DNA of 64,000 nucleotides from CAIWHR01 sp963836265 (GTDB lineage Bacteria; Pseudomonadota; Gammaproteobacteria; Burkholderiales; Casimicrobiaceae): NCBI GenBank assembly GCA_963836265.1, contig CAWIIO010000002.1, positions 482,887 to 546,886 on the forward strand. The letters run 5' to 3'. Below, one piece after another: positions 1-8,437 of the stretch. The position numbers and the translations under genes were made by a program. The notes under the pieces were generated by a model. That model ran no database searches and was not told the origin of the DNA. It worked only from the letters and a program-made list of their open reading frames with translations. The stretch's first letter is position 1, and the number at the start of each line of letters is the position of its first letter.

Positions 1-654
1 CATCGCGACGCGCGCACCTTGCTGACAACGTACCTCGGGCGACACGCAGCGGACCGCGTGCTCGCCGGCAACATCGTGCGCGGTCGGGCCGAACCGATTC
101 GCGCCGTCGTCTGGTTCAGCGATCTTGTCGGCTTCACACGGATCTCCGACAACACGAGCGCCGACCAGGTGCTGGCGCTTCTGAACGACTACGCCCAGGT
201 GCAGGTCGAGGAGATCGAGGCACATGGCGGACACGTGCTGAAATTCATGGGCGACGGGATCCTCGCGATCTTCCCTGACGACGACCCAGCGCGAGCCTGC
301 AGGCGCGCGTTAGATGCCGCCGCCAGCGTGCGTCGCCAGATTGCAGCGCTGAACGAGCAACGCCAATCGGCCGGGCTGCCGGTAACCGACACGCATCTGG
401 CTCTCCACTTAGGCGAACTGCTTTACGGCAACCTGGGCAGCCCGCGGCGACTCGACTTCACCGTGCTCGGATCGGCGGTCAACGAGGCGGCACGGATCGA
501 GTCGCTGTGCGGCTCCCTCGAGCAGACCGTCATCGTCTCTTGGGCCTTTGCCGAGGCGGCGGGCGAGGCACGTCGTCTGCTTGTTAGCCTGGGCCGCTAC
601 GCGATGAAGGGCATCGCAAGACCGCAGGAATTGTTCACGCTGGATCGCGCCTAG
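1..654 (+). CDS. Class III adenylate/guanylate cyclase, C-terminal part (5' end outside window)
   Basis: The visible part is a class III nucleotide cyclase catalytic domain, expected to make cAMP or cGMP. The frame is open from base 1, so the start and any sensor domain lie outside the window; TTG at 19 is only the first internal start-like codon. The first metal aspartate is in WFSDLVGFT and the second in KFMGDGILAIF. The substrate/transition-state region follows as LDFTVLGSAVNEAARIE. The domain is closely similar to that of the next gene, including the linker before it (LTTYLGRHAADRVL against LLETYVGRQAGKRVL), so the two look like a tandem duplication. Which nucleotide is made cannot be told from the sequence. 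Confidence 0.88.
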   Translation, partial: HRDARTLLTTYLGRHAADRVLAGNIVRGRAEPIRAVVWFSDLVGFTRISDNTSADQVLALLNDYAQVQVEEIEAHGGHVLKFMGDGILAIFPDDDPARACRRALDAAASVRRQIAALNEQRQSAGLPVTDTHLALHLGELLYGNLGSPRRLDFTVLGSAVNEAARIESLCGSLEQTVIVSWAFAEAAGEARRLLVSLGRYAMKGIARPQELFTLDRA

Positions 655-1060
655 AACGCCTTCCCGACCGTCGCTGACCGGCCACGTGTCGTTGGCCGAC
701 GCTGACTGGCCGAACGCTTCAGGGAGAGCAGCCATTCGGCGCGCGCGGGTCAGTGGCGGTCACCGGCCAATGCTGTTGAAAAACTTCCTTGAAGGTGCGC
801 GCTTGGTGGCTATGCTGAAGGCAAGGCGTTCGAGAGGGAGCGACGGCGATGATGGGGCAACGAACGAGCGGGCAGAAGCCTTTCCTTCTGACCCCCCCGC
901 GCGTTCTTGGGCGGCTTGCACGCCTGGTTTACCGACGCGGACCAGCACCTATGGGAGGTTCTATGGGGCTCGCACTTCGCGCCGCTGATAGACGGCATCC
1001 TGCCGTCCCGGGGCTGACGGGCTCGTCTTCCGGCGGTCGCCCATAAACGCGCAAGACTCT
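655..1060. other. Gene-free stretch with a possible decayed IS1182-like left end
   Basis: I see no convincing gene here. Around 776-900 a TGTTGAAAAACTT stretch is followed, about 75 bases on, by ATGATGGGGCAACGAACG (849-866). Together these resemble the left end and first codons (MMGQRT) of IS1182-type transposases. Similarity is lost within about ten codons, so if real this is a small relic. Support is weak and rests on recall of the family start. Confidence 0.25.
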
Positions 1061-2227
1061 TTGCCGCGCTACGATCATCCGATCATCCACTGGCTTTTGC
1101 GCGATGGTCGCCGCATAACGGACTCGACGGGCTTTCTCAACGCATTTGCCGAACAGCTGCTGGCCAATGGCATAGAGGTTGCCCGGGTGGCGACCGGGGT
1201 GCCGATTCTCCACCCACAAGTGTTCTCCTTCAGCGGCATATGGGAGGCGGGCAAGGGTGCGTCGGAGCGACGGAATCTTGCGGATGCCAGCACGTTTTCG
1301 CGACTGCAACGCAGCCCAATCAAGACGGCCTACGAAGGCCACGGGCCGGTACGCTGTGATCTCACCGCGCCGGCGACTGATGGTGAGTACGGAATCTATG
1401 CTGATCTGCGTCGGGACAGCTTCACCGACTATTTCGCCATCGGCGTTCCATTCTCGGATGGCAGCAACAAGGTGCTGGCGCTGGCAACCAAACGGCCAGG
1501 CGGCTTCACGGCCGACGAGATTGCCGCGTTCGTAGCGATGGCGCCTGCGGTCGCCATAAACCTGGAGATCCAGGCGCTGCGGCGGACCGCGCTGACTCTG
1601 CTAGAAACGTACGTCGGACGGCAGGCCGGTAAGCGCGTTCTCGACGGCGCCATCAAGCGCGGCATGGGCGAGACGATCCCCGCAGTCATTTGGCTGTGCG
1701 ACCTGCGCGGGTTTTCTATCCTTTCGGAGGAGCTGCCACGTGAGGCGCTGATCGACTTGCTCAACGGCTATTTTGGCGCGATGTGTCAGGCTATCGAGCA
1801 ACACCAAGGGGAGGTGTTGAAGTTCATCGGCGACGCTCTGTTAGCGATCTTTCCGATCAGCGGTGAGGATGCAGCACCCGCCTGCCACCAGGCGCTTGCC
1901 GCGGTACGTGCCGCCGCCGCGGCGATTGCTGCCGTAAATGCCGAGCGCATAGGCAGAGATGTGCCGGCAATCCTGTACGGCATCGCACTGCATGTCGGCG
2001 ATGTGATCTATGGCAACATCGGCGGTGAGAACCGTCTCGACTTCACCGTAATTGGGCCCGCCGTCAATCTGGCCGCGCGCATCGAGCGGCTCTGCCGCGA
2101 ACTTGGGCGAACCCTTTTGCTGTCGGAGGCGTTTGTCTCGGCGGCACGGATCGCGGTCAAGCCCATGGGTCGTTTTCCGCTGAAGGGAATGACGGCGCTG
2201 CAGATCGTGTCAGCACCCTTGGAGTGA
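1061..2227 (+). CDS. Class III adenylate/guanylate cyclase with N-terminal sensor-like region
   Basis: A 388-residue cytoplasmic nucleotide cyclase. Residues about 1-170 form a GAF-like sensor region; residues about 205-375 are the class III catalytic domain. Metal-binding aspartates are D214 (WLCDLRGFS) and D258 (KFIGDALLAIF). The C-terminal FTVIGPAVNLAARIE carries the Asn and Arg that stabilise the transition state, so the enzyme looks active. No transmembrane segment is visible. The start is TTG at 1061, the first start codon after an in-frame stop at 989; there is no clear Shine-Dalgarno, so the start is uncertain. It follows a close paralogue (1-654). The overall form, a sensor region in front of a cyclase, is common in rhizobia and betaproteobacteria. 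Confidence 0.88.
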   Translation: MPRYDHPIIHWLLRDGRRITDSTGFLNAFAEQLLANGIEVARVATGVPILHPQVFSFSGIWEAGKGASERRNLADASTFSRLQRSPIKTAYEGHGPVRCDLTAPATDGEYGIYADLRRDSFTDYFAIGVPFSDGSNKVLALATKRPGGFTADEIAAFVAMAPAVAINLEIQALRRTALTLLETYVGRQAGKRVLDGAIKRGMGETIPAVIWLCDLRGFSILSEELPREALIDLLNGYFGAMCQAIEQHQGEVLKFIGDALLAIFPISGEDAAPACHQALAAVRAAAAAIAAVNAERIGRDVPAILYGIALHVGDVIYGNIGGENRLDFTVIGPAVNLAARIERLCRELGRTLLLSEAFVSAARIAVKPMGRFPLKGMTALQIVSAPLE

Positions 2228-2490
2228 CTTGTCGCGCCATTTCTTTGTGAATCGGCGCTGGGCCGGGGCCGCGACGTATTGCCGGGCTACTCCGCCGGAT
2301 CGAGTAGAGGTGTTACGCTCGCGTTCGTGAAGAACTCGCTTACATTCACGGGCGATAAGCGTGACCCGATGGCGACCCTGATGCTCACGCTCTTGGCCGG
2401 TACTTCGGGAACGTTCCCCGACCGCGTCCTACGCGGTAGGCCGCCGGCTCAACGCCGGTCGGAGGCGCCACAACTAGGCATGGGGCGAAA

Positions 2491-2880
2491 ATGAACCACT
2501 ATGGCATTAGCGCGATCCACTGGAATGCGAACCTCGGCGAAATCGATGAAGTGCTTTTGCATAACTTGGTGCGGAACGAGCGCGAAGGCACGTTCGTTCT
2601 GAAGCACGGCGAGCCGGCTTGGTGCTCTGATGTTGTCAGGCTCATTCGTGGCGGCGACATGGTTTGGATAATGCAGGCCGCCGGTCGGGACAGTTACAAG
2701 AACACGGACCACGTCGGCATCAACGTCAAACGCAGCCAGCAAGCCTACCTCTACAGTTGCGCGAAGGACGGGACGCCCACCACCGCTTTGGCCCACCTGC
2801 CGCGTTACCAGAAGCCCGACGATGCGCCGCCTAAGCCGCCCGGGGTCGCAAGTTCAGTGGATAGAGCACGTCGTCCCTAG
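2491..2880 (+). CDS. Small hypothetical protein, DUF3892-like
   Basis: A 129-residue protein starting with ATG at 2491. Residues about 3-108 resemble the DUF3892 pattern as I recall it: an ISAIHWN-type first strand, a VVRLIRGGD segment in the middle, then LYSCAKDG and a closing LAHLPRY. No biochemical role is known for that family. The last 20 residues are Pro/Arg-rich and may be disordered. There is no signal peptide. It stands alone between the cyclases and a small secreted protein in a region that looks acquired. The family call is by pattern only. Confidence 0.5.
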   Translation: MNHYGISAIHWNANLGEIDEVLLHNLVRNEREGTFVLKHGEPAWCSDVVRLIRGGDMVWIMQAAGRDSYKNTDHVGINVKRSQQAYLYSCAKDGTPTTALAHLPRYQKPDDAPPKPPGVASSVDRARRP

Positions 2881-2987
2881 CCAGAGGCCATAGGTTCCCG
2901 TTCAACTCCTGTCCGGGCGACCACTTGACAATGATTCTCGTTCGGAGCAGCGTTGCGTCTAGGTTCGCAACACGGAGGAGTCCGCTC

Positions 2988-3254
2988 ATGACGAAGCTCA
3001 CAATCGGCGTGGCCGTGGCGCTGCTGGGCGTCTCGAGAATGGTGTGGGGTTGCGAGGACAGGGCAATGCTGGACGCTGCCGCTGCCTTTCCGGCGAACGC
3101 ATCGCAGAAACCCGTGGTGATCGCGTGCGAAGGCAGCAACTGCGACGCCGCCCCGAACAAGCCGGCGGCCACCAAGAAGGCTACGTCAAAGCAAGCCGTC
3201 CGTCCCGCGACCGAGACCATGAAGCCGGTGAGTTTCGAAGGACGAGCGCAGTAG
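2988..3254 (+). CDS. Small exported hypothetical protein
   Basis: An 88-residue protein. I chose ATG 2988 over the upstream ATG at 2925 because ACGGAGGAG lies seven bases ahead of it and the protein then begins with a signal peptide (MTKLTIGVAVALLGVSRMVWG). The mature part has three cysteines (one just after the hydrophobic segment, two in IACEGSNC) and a Lys/Ala/Pro-rich tail. The Cys after the signal sequence could be a lipid-attachment site, but VWGC is a poor lipobox. A good terminator follows at 3289. Function is unknown. Confidence 0.6.
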   Translation: MTKLTIGVAVALLGVSRMVWGCEDRAMLDAAAAFPANASQKPVVIACEGSNCDAAPNKPAATKKATSKQAVRPATETMKPVSFEGRAQ

Positions 3255-3288
3255 CCCGCCCTGCCTTTAGAACACTCGCCGTAACGCG

Positions 3289-3312
3289 AGCCCGCCGAGT
3301 GCGGGCTTTTTG
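3289..3312 (+). terminator. Rho-independent terminator after the small exported protein
   Basis: AGCCCGC pairs with GCGGGCT across a five-base loop and is followed by TTTTTG. It lies 35 bases after the stop codon at 3254. Confidence 0.85.
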
Positions 3313-3674
3313 TTGCGTGCTCAGCCGCGCGCAACGTTAGCCGCCCGTGCGACGAATGTTCTTCTTGGGCCTGCCGTGTGTCACCCAGCAAAGGCACCCT
3401 ATGCGGACCAAGGCGAAATGACATGGCTGCCGTCGGATCCAGCGAGAACTGTTTGCACTCGCGGAGGACACCCCGCCGGACCAACGCGACGTAACCGGCG
3501 TCGGATCACATTTGCGCGAAGATTTTTTGCGATGCAAATGAGCGTTTGGCTTCCGCAAAGGCCGACGAGCGGCGTTGCTGGCATGTTCGCTATCGTCTAC
3601 GATTGAACGGCGCCGATTTGATTTCCAGCTTGCGGGCGCGTTAGAAATGCAGCTAAATGCGGAGGTAGTAACCG
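3313..3674. other. Gene-free stretch
   Basis: I see no gene supported by start, ribosome site or recognisable protein on either strand between the two terminator hairpins. Confidence 0.5.
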
Positions 3675-3707
3675 AACCCGCTTTGGCTGACTGCTGGCGG
3701 GTTTTTT
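3675..3707 (+). terminator. Rho-independent terminator-like hairpin
   Basis: AACCCGC pairs with GCGGGTT over a 15-base loop and is followed by a T run. No gene that it would serve is visible immediately upstream, which fits local rearrangement around the insertion-sequence remnant. Confidence 0.6.
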
Positions 3708-3821
3708 GTCTTTTCGTCGAATCGTCGCACGTCGTCAGTTAGCCCTACTTGCCGCGACGCTAAACAAGGAGCTAAACGGGGCGCTTGCGCGGTCGTAAGC
3801 GCATTAAGCGAGGAAACTGTC

Positions 3822-4361
3822 ATGACCGAAGACGTAAACTTGGCGCTGATGCGCCGTATCGACGAGTTGCACCTCGAGCATCCGTTCGCCGGTAGCCGAA
3901 TGCTTCGGGATCTGCTCAATCGGGAGGGATTCGAGGTTGGCCGCAAGCATGTCGCGACGCTCATGCGCAAGATGGGCATCGAAGCGCTCTATCAGCGACC
4001 GCGGACCAGTGGTCGGGATCGTGAGCATCCGGTGTTTCCGTATCTGTTGCGCGGGATGACGATTGATCGGCCGAATCAGGTCTGGGCGATGGACACGACC
4101 TACATTCCGATGCGGCGCGGCTTCGTCTACTTGACCGCGGTGGTCGATTGGACCGCCCGTCGAGTCCTGGCTTGGCGGGTATCGATCAGCTTGGCCGCGG
4201 ACGCGGCGGTCGAAGCGCTGAAGGAGGCGATCGCGCGCTACGGCGTGCCGCAGATCATGAACACCGATCAAGGCAGCCAATTCACCGCCAGCGATTTCAT
4301 CAACGTCTTGCGGGAGCACGCGATCCGGATCAGCATGGTGAGACCCGTTCCGACGATGTAG
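3822..4361 (+). pseudogene. IS3-family transposase OrfB, truncated
   Basis: Remnant of the second reading frame of an IS3-family element. Residues 1-60 match the HTH_21-like region (LALMRRIDELHLEHPF..GSR). The rve/DDE integrase core begins at RPNQVWAMDTTYIPM with the first catalytic Asp at D91; the second is D149 in NTDQGSQF. Similarity ends at HAIRISM. The expected following segment with the catalytic Glu (family pattern DNVFVERLWRSVKYEEVY) is missing and the frame closes nine residues later. The upstream end also lacks the first codons of OrfB, and no OrfA or terminal repeats are visible. The element cannot transpose by itself. Confidence 0.88.
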
Positions 4362-4468
4362 TTCAATCCCGTACTCAACTTTCTGACTGCACAGCCGAGC
4401 AGTTCGCTGAGATACGCTACGTCAACGCGCTTGACGATCTGCTCTCCGAAGCCGCCGAGGGAAAAGTA

Positions 4469-4648
4469 ATGCACGTATTTGCTGACGCGGTCGCGTGGAC
4501 GGTTGCCCGTATTGCTGTCCGGTGTGGCATGGCCGCGACGGGCGACATGCTGCGCCGTGTTGGTGGTTACGTCGGCAAGATCGAGAGCCAGCGACAGGCA
4601 GCGGAAGAGGCGCAACAAGCGTTGCAGGAGGGCCGGCTGCCGAGCTGA
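4469..4648 (+). CDS. Short hypothetical protein, possibly 5'-truncated by the IS3 remnant
   Basis: From ATG 4469 the frame gives 59 residues ending in a charged helical tail (KIESQRQAAEEAQQALQEG). The same frame stays open upstream into the transposase remnant and reads plausibly as protein from about 4382 (TAEQFAEIRYVNALDDLLSEAAEGKV), so the real gene may have begun further upstream and lost its start to the insertion. A hairpin follows at 4660. I do not recognise the family. Confidence 0.4.
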   Translation: MHVFADAVAWTVARIAVRCGMAATGDMLRRVGGYVGKIESQRQAAEEAQQALQEGRLPS

Positions 4649-5098
4649 GTACCAACGAAAAGCCCCACGATAATCGCGGGGCTTCGCAGGATCGACACAT
4701 CTTGTTTTCGTTGCAATCACCGCAACGTATGCCGGCGGTTGGTGGCCGGCTTCGGGGACATCATGTAGTAGGTCTCATCGATAGAGTTACCTCCCGTCGT
4801 GATTGCCTACAACATCGGCGCTACCTCGCGGTTGCGAACTCGGGGGAGTATCCGGTTGCGGGGCACTGTCCTCGCGAACACCGACACCCACGACTGCTAC
4901 CCTACCCGCGAGCACCGATCCAACAAACAGCACATCTCCTACGGCTTCAGACTACGCTGCGCCGGTGAGAGTTTCAAGCCGTACGTGCAAAATGTTCCAG
5001 TTGTAGTGAACGGATCAACGTGGCGTTTCGCGCCACTTTGACCTGAAGCAACCCGCTTCAAGTGGCACAGGGGGAGACTTGCGCGAGGGGGAGGAGCG
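4649..5098. other. Intergenic stretch with one hairpin
   Basis: No gene is supported. The only structure is a hairpin at 4660-4684 (AAGCCCC with GGGGCTT). Read on the minus strand it is followed by TTTTCGTT, so it could terminate minus-strand transcription or act in both directions. Confidence 0.5.
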
Positions 5099-5449
5099 AT
5101 GCGGTTTGCTGTCGCTGCCTTGGCGCTGGCTCTCGCGTGTCTCGCACCGCCGGTTGCGGCGACCAGTAGTGGGCATCCTTATTACTCCGCGACGACCTCA
5201 TCGCATTCCCACAGCAAGGCTGCCCCGTGGGTCCACCGCGACTCTCACGGCAAAATTGCCCGAGACCCACGGCAAACGAATGCGTTTAAGAAACAGCATC
5301 CTTGCCCGTCCACAGGCAAGAGCTACGGTTCCTGCCCCGGCTACGTCATCGACCACGTGATCCCGTTGAAACGCGGTGGTGCGGATGCGCCAAGCAACAT
5401 GCAGTGGCAGACCGAGGGGGCGGCGAAGCAAAAGGACAAGTGGGAGTGA
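5099..5449 (+). CDS. Secreted HNH endonuclease-like protein
   Basis: A 116-residue protein with an N-terminal signal peptide (MRFAVAALALALACLAPPVAA) followed by a compact HNH-type nuclease fold. The core reads CPSTGKSYGSCPGYVIDHVIPL, then RGGADAPSNMQWQT and AKQKDKWE. The IDHVIPL histidine, the Asn of PSNMQW and the final Lys-rich helix match the exported HNH proteins common in proteobacteria. The two cysteines at HPCPSTG and GSCPG may form a disulfide or bind metal. GGAGGAG lies just upstream of ATG 5099. It may cut extracellular nucleic acid; that role is inferred. Confidence 0.75.
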   Translation: MRFAVAALALALACLAPPVAATSSGHPYYSATTSSHSHSKAAPWVHRDSHGKIARDPRQTNAFKKQHPCPSTGKSYGSCPGYVIDHVIPLKRGGADAPSNMQWQTEGAAKQKDKWE

Positions 5450-5561
5450 GTCGCCCGAGGGAAGGCACGGGTTGGGTGTTGCCAGGGCGTTACCTCCGGT
5501 GGCGTGACGGGATCGCCTCATCCGTGTACCGTCGGTTCGTCGCAACGGACGGGAGGGGCGG

Positions 5562-5735
5562 ATGGGCCGGCTCGTCGCGCAGGAGACGATGCCCACGGAT
5601 GCCTGCCTGTTCTTCTACGAGTGCCGGAACTGCAAGAACCTGTTGCGCCCGAAACCGGGTGACTGCCGCGTGTTCTGCTCTTACGGCTCGGTGAACTGCC
5701 CCCCGATACAGGAACAGCGCGGATGCTGCGGCTGA
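5562..5735 (+). CDS. Small zinc-ribbon-like Cys-rich protein, GDCCxFCSYG family
   Basis: A 57-residue protein from ATG 5562. It carries the hallmark MPTDAC, then YECRNC, LRPKPGDCRVFCSYGSVNCPP and a C-terminal CC. The family usually reads GDCCVFCSYG; here the second Cys is Arg (GDCR). Members as I recall them sit near heavy-metal or mobile genes and may bind metal through paired cysteines. The stop overlaps the start of the next gene by 13 bases, so the two are probably co-translated. The usual N-terminal CxxC pair is missing: no start is found upstream in this frame, so the 5' part may be lost. Function is unproven. Confidence 0.72.
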   Translation: MGRLVAQETMPTDACLFFYECRNCKNLLRPKPGDCRVFCSYGSVNCPPIQEQRGCCG

Positions 5736-5926
5736 CGGCTCTCGTGATGATCATGACTGCAGCTTCGGCGTGCTCGTGGCAGCAGGCATACTCCTCCGCG
5801 CAGGGGTGGCAACAGAACCAGTGCAATCGTCTTGTCGATCAGACCGAGCGCGACCGGTGCGTCGCCAAGACCAACATGTCCTACGACGATTACCAGCGGA
5901 AGATCGAGGGGGCGAAGAAGGATTAG
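5723..5926 (+). CDS. Small lipoprotein
   Basis: A 67-residue protein with a lipoprotein signal (LTALVMIMTAASAC, lipobox ASAC, lipidated Cys17). The short mature domain has the pattern WQQNQCNRL, then ERDRCVAK and YDDYQRKIEGAKK. The paired cysteines and closing D-Y-x-x-Y helix recur in small uncharacterised proteobacterial lipoproteins. It overlaps the upstream Cys-rich gene. Expected in the outer membrane or periplasm; function unknown. Confidence 0.65.
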   Translation: MLRLTALVMIMTAASACSWQQAYSSAQGWQQNQCNRLVDQTERDRCVAKTNMSYDDYQRKIEGAKKD

Positions 5927-6150
5927 GGTCTACGCGCCGAAGCGGCGATCATTTCGAGACGTGTGCCGCATCTGTAGTTTTGACCAGTCGGGCCAGCGCG
6001 CAAAAACGGCCATAGTGCTGTTGTCAAGCCATGTGAATCTTCCGCATTTGCGAGCCTGATTCGTCGGTCGCGTCGATCTCCCGGCGCTCCTAGAGTGACA
6101 TTGCGTGGCTAGTGACCCCCGCAGGCATCAGGAACCGCAAGGAGATGACG

Positions 6151-6399
6151 ATGGACGCACGCAATGCCAACGAAACACGGAATCGCTGGGCGATGGGACT
6201 TCGGATGGCGACGGTGGTCGTCGTGCCCGGAACGCTCGCCGCCGTCTGGCATCCGACGATGCTGTCGACAGCGTCGCACGACGCGACGGCCGCATCGAGC
6301 GACACCGGAGCAACCGCCGCTGCCGCGGAGATGTCCGGTTACTTTCCGGCGCACTTCCCAGCGCCTGAGAACGTCGAGCCGCAGGCGCCGACGTTCTGA
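6151..6399 (+). CDS. Small hypothetical protein with one membrane segment
   Basis: An 82-residue protein. ATG 6151 is preceded by AAGGAGATGACG; ATG 6145 in the same frame is an alternative. A hydrophobic stretch (MGLRMATVVVVPGTLAAVW) near the N terminus could anchor it or serve as a signal. The rest is Ala/Ser/Thr-rich, ending in a Pro-rich tail. No family recognised. Confidence 0.4.
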   Translation: MDARNANETRNRWAMGLRMATVVVVPGTLAAVWHPTMLSTASHDATAASSDTGATAAAAEMSGYFPAHFPAPENVEPQAPTF

Positions 6400-6539
6400 G
6401 ATTCACCGATGGGAGGGGCGTTGCACGCCACCGGCTCGCTAACGTGGCTCCCTCCCTCGTGCTAACGGGGCGGCGGATCGCATTCCGCCCCCTCCCGCTG
6501 GTGGTTGCTCGCTACCTGTCTACGCCGAAGGAGAGAATC

Positions 6540-6908
6540 ATGAGCTGCAAGGACGCGTTCCAGACGCGCGTAGAGATTGTGGTGCCCGTCAATTTTGGCG
6601 GAGAGAACGGGGTTTTTAAGGTTCCAGCGGGGAAGTGCCTTGTCGTCGACTACGTGTCCGGCGAGGCATTCATGCCGAATGGACAGAAGGCCCTCTTCGG
6701 AATCATCACGACGGCCGGCGGCGTTCAGGTCCGCCACTATTTGGGCACCAACGCAGCGGGTGCCTTCGGCGGGCAGGATTACTTCTGGGTTAGCGGGCCG
6801 GCGCACATCTACGCCGACCCCGGCACCAACGTCACCCTCCGGGCCGACCGCGACATAGCAACGGGGACGGCCACGTTCCGGTTTAGCGTTTCCGGCCATC
6901 TAGTGTAG
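6540..6908 (+). CDS. Hypothetical beta-rich protein
   Basis: A 122-residue protein. I chose ATG 6540 because GAAGGAGAG lies upstream. There is no signal peptide. The alternation of short hydrophobic strands and Gly/Asn turns (VEIVVPVNFGG, CLVVDYVSG, FRFSVSGH) suggests a beta-sandwich. It converges on the minus-strand gene 6970-7761. I do not recognise the family and make no functional call. Confidence 0.55.
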   Translation: MSCKDAFQTRVEIVVPVNFGGENGVFKVPAGKCLVVDYVSGEAFMPNGQKALFGIITTAGGVQVRHYLGTNAAGAFGGQDYFWVSGPAHIYADPGTNVTLRADRDIATGTATFRFSVSGHLV

Positions 6909-6969
6909 GGCGAAGGGTTCCCGTGCAGTACACCGGTGACGCCGAGACACAGTACGGGCGCGAGAACTT

Positions 6970-7761
6970 TCAGGCCCTTGCCGACGCGGAAGGTGCGCCC
7001 GAGTCAGGCAGCACGACTGCCCACTCTTCGTAGATGTCCGCGTCGGGTGACTTCCAGCGCAGCACCCACATATCCGGGCGCCGAGAAACAAGCTCTCCAT
7101 GCTCGCCGTTGTCGCCCCTCAATGCGAACCCATACTGTGCTTCGTTGGGCAAGCCGACAAATTCAATCAACGGGTTCCACTGAGAGAGATACGTCTGTGC
7201 AGTGGCGAGAGCCTCATCCAGATACCGATGCACGTTGATTTGAAACTCGACGGCCTTTCGTGGCCGCTCTGGGAATAGCGCGACCAGTTGCGACAGCCCG
7301 GAGTCAACGGCGTCCGCCAATTCGGCAAAACGGGAGTCGCGTTGCGGAGGGCAATTCCGGGACCTGAAATTGCTGCACGCGATAGACTCGCCGTTCAAGG
7401 CTGCGAGGCGCAAGGTACTGGGGGCGTCGACGTAGCAGACGGTTCTACGCAAACCCGCCTCGCCGGTTTCGTGCCAGCCGACGGTGAAATAGGTGTGCGT
7501 GTTGCGATCCGGGACGATCTCATACCCAAACAGCCCGTCTTCCACGATGGGAAGCAGGTCGAGCGAAATATTGCTGGGTAGCGAATAGCGAGGGGCAGCG
7601 GCGATTAGTTGCGCTCGAAGTAGCGGCAACAACGTCTTCGCTTCGAAAAGGCGAGGACAATAGCCCGAATGCCGCCCAGGGACGTGGCACTGCATACGTA
7701 ACAGTGTGAGGTTAGTTGCGGCCAGCAGGCAAGGCGAATATTCGCGCTTGCCGCAAGGCAA
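6970..7761 (-). CDS. Hypothetical protein, 263 residues
   Basis: Read on the minus strand. The start may be the Met at the top of the frame or a later one (MQCHVPGRH). The body has plausible composition, with regular hydrophobic segments (LLPIVEDGLFGYEIV, AVEFQINVHRYLDEALATAQTYL, MWVLRWKSPDADIYEEWAVVL), and ends in an Ala/Ser-rich tail. No catalytic motif, signal peptide or membrane span stands out and I do not recognise the family. It may belong to the same acquired block as its neighbours. Confidence 0.45.
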   Translation of the reverse strand: MPCGKREYSPCLLAATNLTLLRMQCHVPGRHSGYCPRLFEAKTLLPLLRAQLIAAAPRYSLPSNISLDLLPIVEDGLFGYEIVPDRNTHTYFTVGWHETGEAGLRRTVCYVDAPSTLRLAALNGESIACSNFRSRNCPPQRDSRFAELADAVDSGLSQLVALFPERPRKAVEFQINVHRYLDEALATAQTYLSQWNPLIEFVGLPNEAQYGFALRGDNGEHGELVSRRPDMWVLRWKSPDADIYEEWAVVLPDSGAPSASARA

Positions 7762-7943
7762 GTGGTTACCCGCTTCGTCGCTCTGGCAGCAGCATCGGCC
7801 CCATACCGTCGGGACGGCTCAGGGCGAGGACGGCCGGCGGATCTACGCTTCGAATCCGGGGCCGATTCACTCATGCCATCCAGCCGCTGGATGGTGCGGG
7901 GCGCGACCGAAGCCCGCTACAAGGGCCGGACGTGGTTTAGAGT

Positions 7944-7961
7944 ACCGTATATCTATATGGT
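7944..7961. promoter_or_regulatory. AT-rich near-palindrome, possible operator
   Basis: ACCGTATATCTATATGGT pairs with itself with one mismatch per arm, in otherwise GC-rich DNA. It could be a repressor site or part of a promoter. No regulator gene is adjacent. Confidence 0.25.
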
Positions 7962-8392
7962 ATCCTGTGCGTTTCGCCGTTCGCCTTCTCCGCTACCACG
8001 GGCGAATCCTCCCTTGGCGAGAGGTCATTAACCGGCCTCCGCTGGTGGGGGACCTTCGCATCGAGGAAATGCGGGACGAGGAGCTGCTGCGCTACTTGCG
8101 TAGTAGCCAGAACCACCGATACCCTCGGTACGGTCCACCAAAATTCGACCAACCATCGGCGATATCGATCGAAATCGATCTCGGCGAGCCATGCGGTCCC
8201 GTGTTACACCAGCGCACGGTCGCGGCCCTACGCCACTTGGTCGAGTGAAAGTCCAGTCAGAATCAGGCCACGATTCGCTGTGTCCTGTTTGTGTCACAGC
8301 GGCTTTCTTCTTGCCTCACATTCGATCACGCTATGTCACATTGGCTGGTGCCGCGTAGTCGATGTAAATCAATAGCTTGTTAAACCCCAGTT

Positions 8393-8437
8393 GAGATCTC
8401 AAGCCCGGCGCATTCGACCGCTCTGCCACCTCCGAAA
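8393..8437 (-). pseudogene. Truncated tRNA-Ser(UGA), 5' half only
   Basis: On the minus strand the sequence reads TCGGAGGTGGCAGAGCGG and continues TCGAATGCGCCGGGCTTGAGA. This is the 5' acceptor strand, a standard serine-type D arm (GGCAGAGCGGTCGAATGCGCC) and an anticodon loop CTTGAGA giving anticodon TGA. After the loop the expected 3' anticodon strand, long variable arm, T arm and acceptor are replaced by unrelated sequence. It lies between an accessory region and housekeeping genes, so it is probably a scar of site-specific integration or a deletion at a tRNA gene. Confidence 0.65.

Noticed and set aside
7706..8248. 180-residue plus-strand open frame near the tRNA fragment
   Set aside because: The first half overlaps the end of a better minus-strand gene, there is no ribosome site, and no family is recognised; noted only in the intergenic entry.
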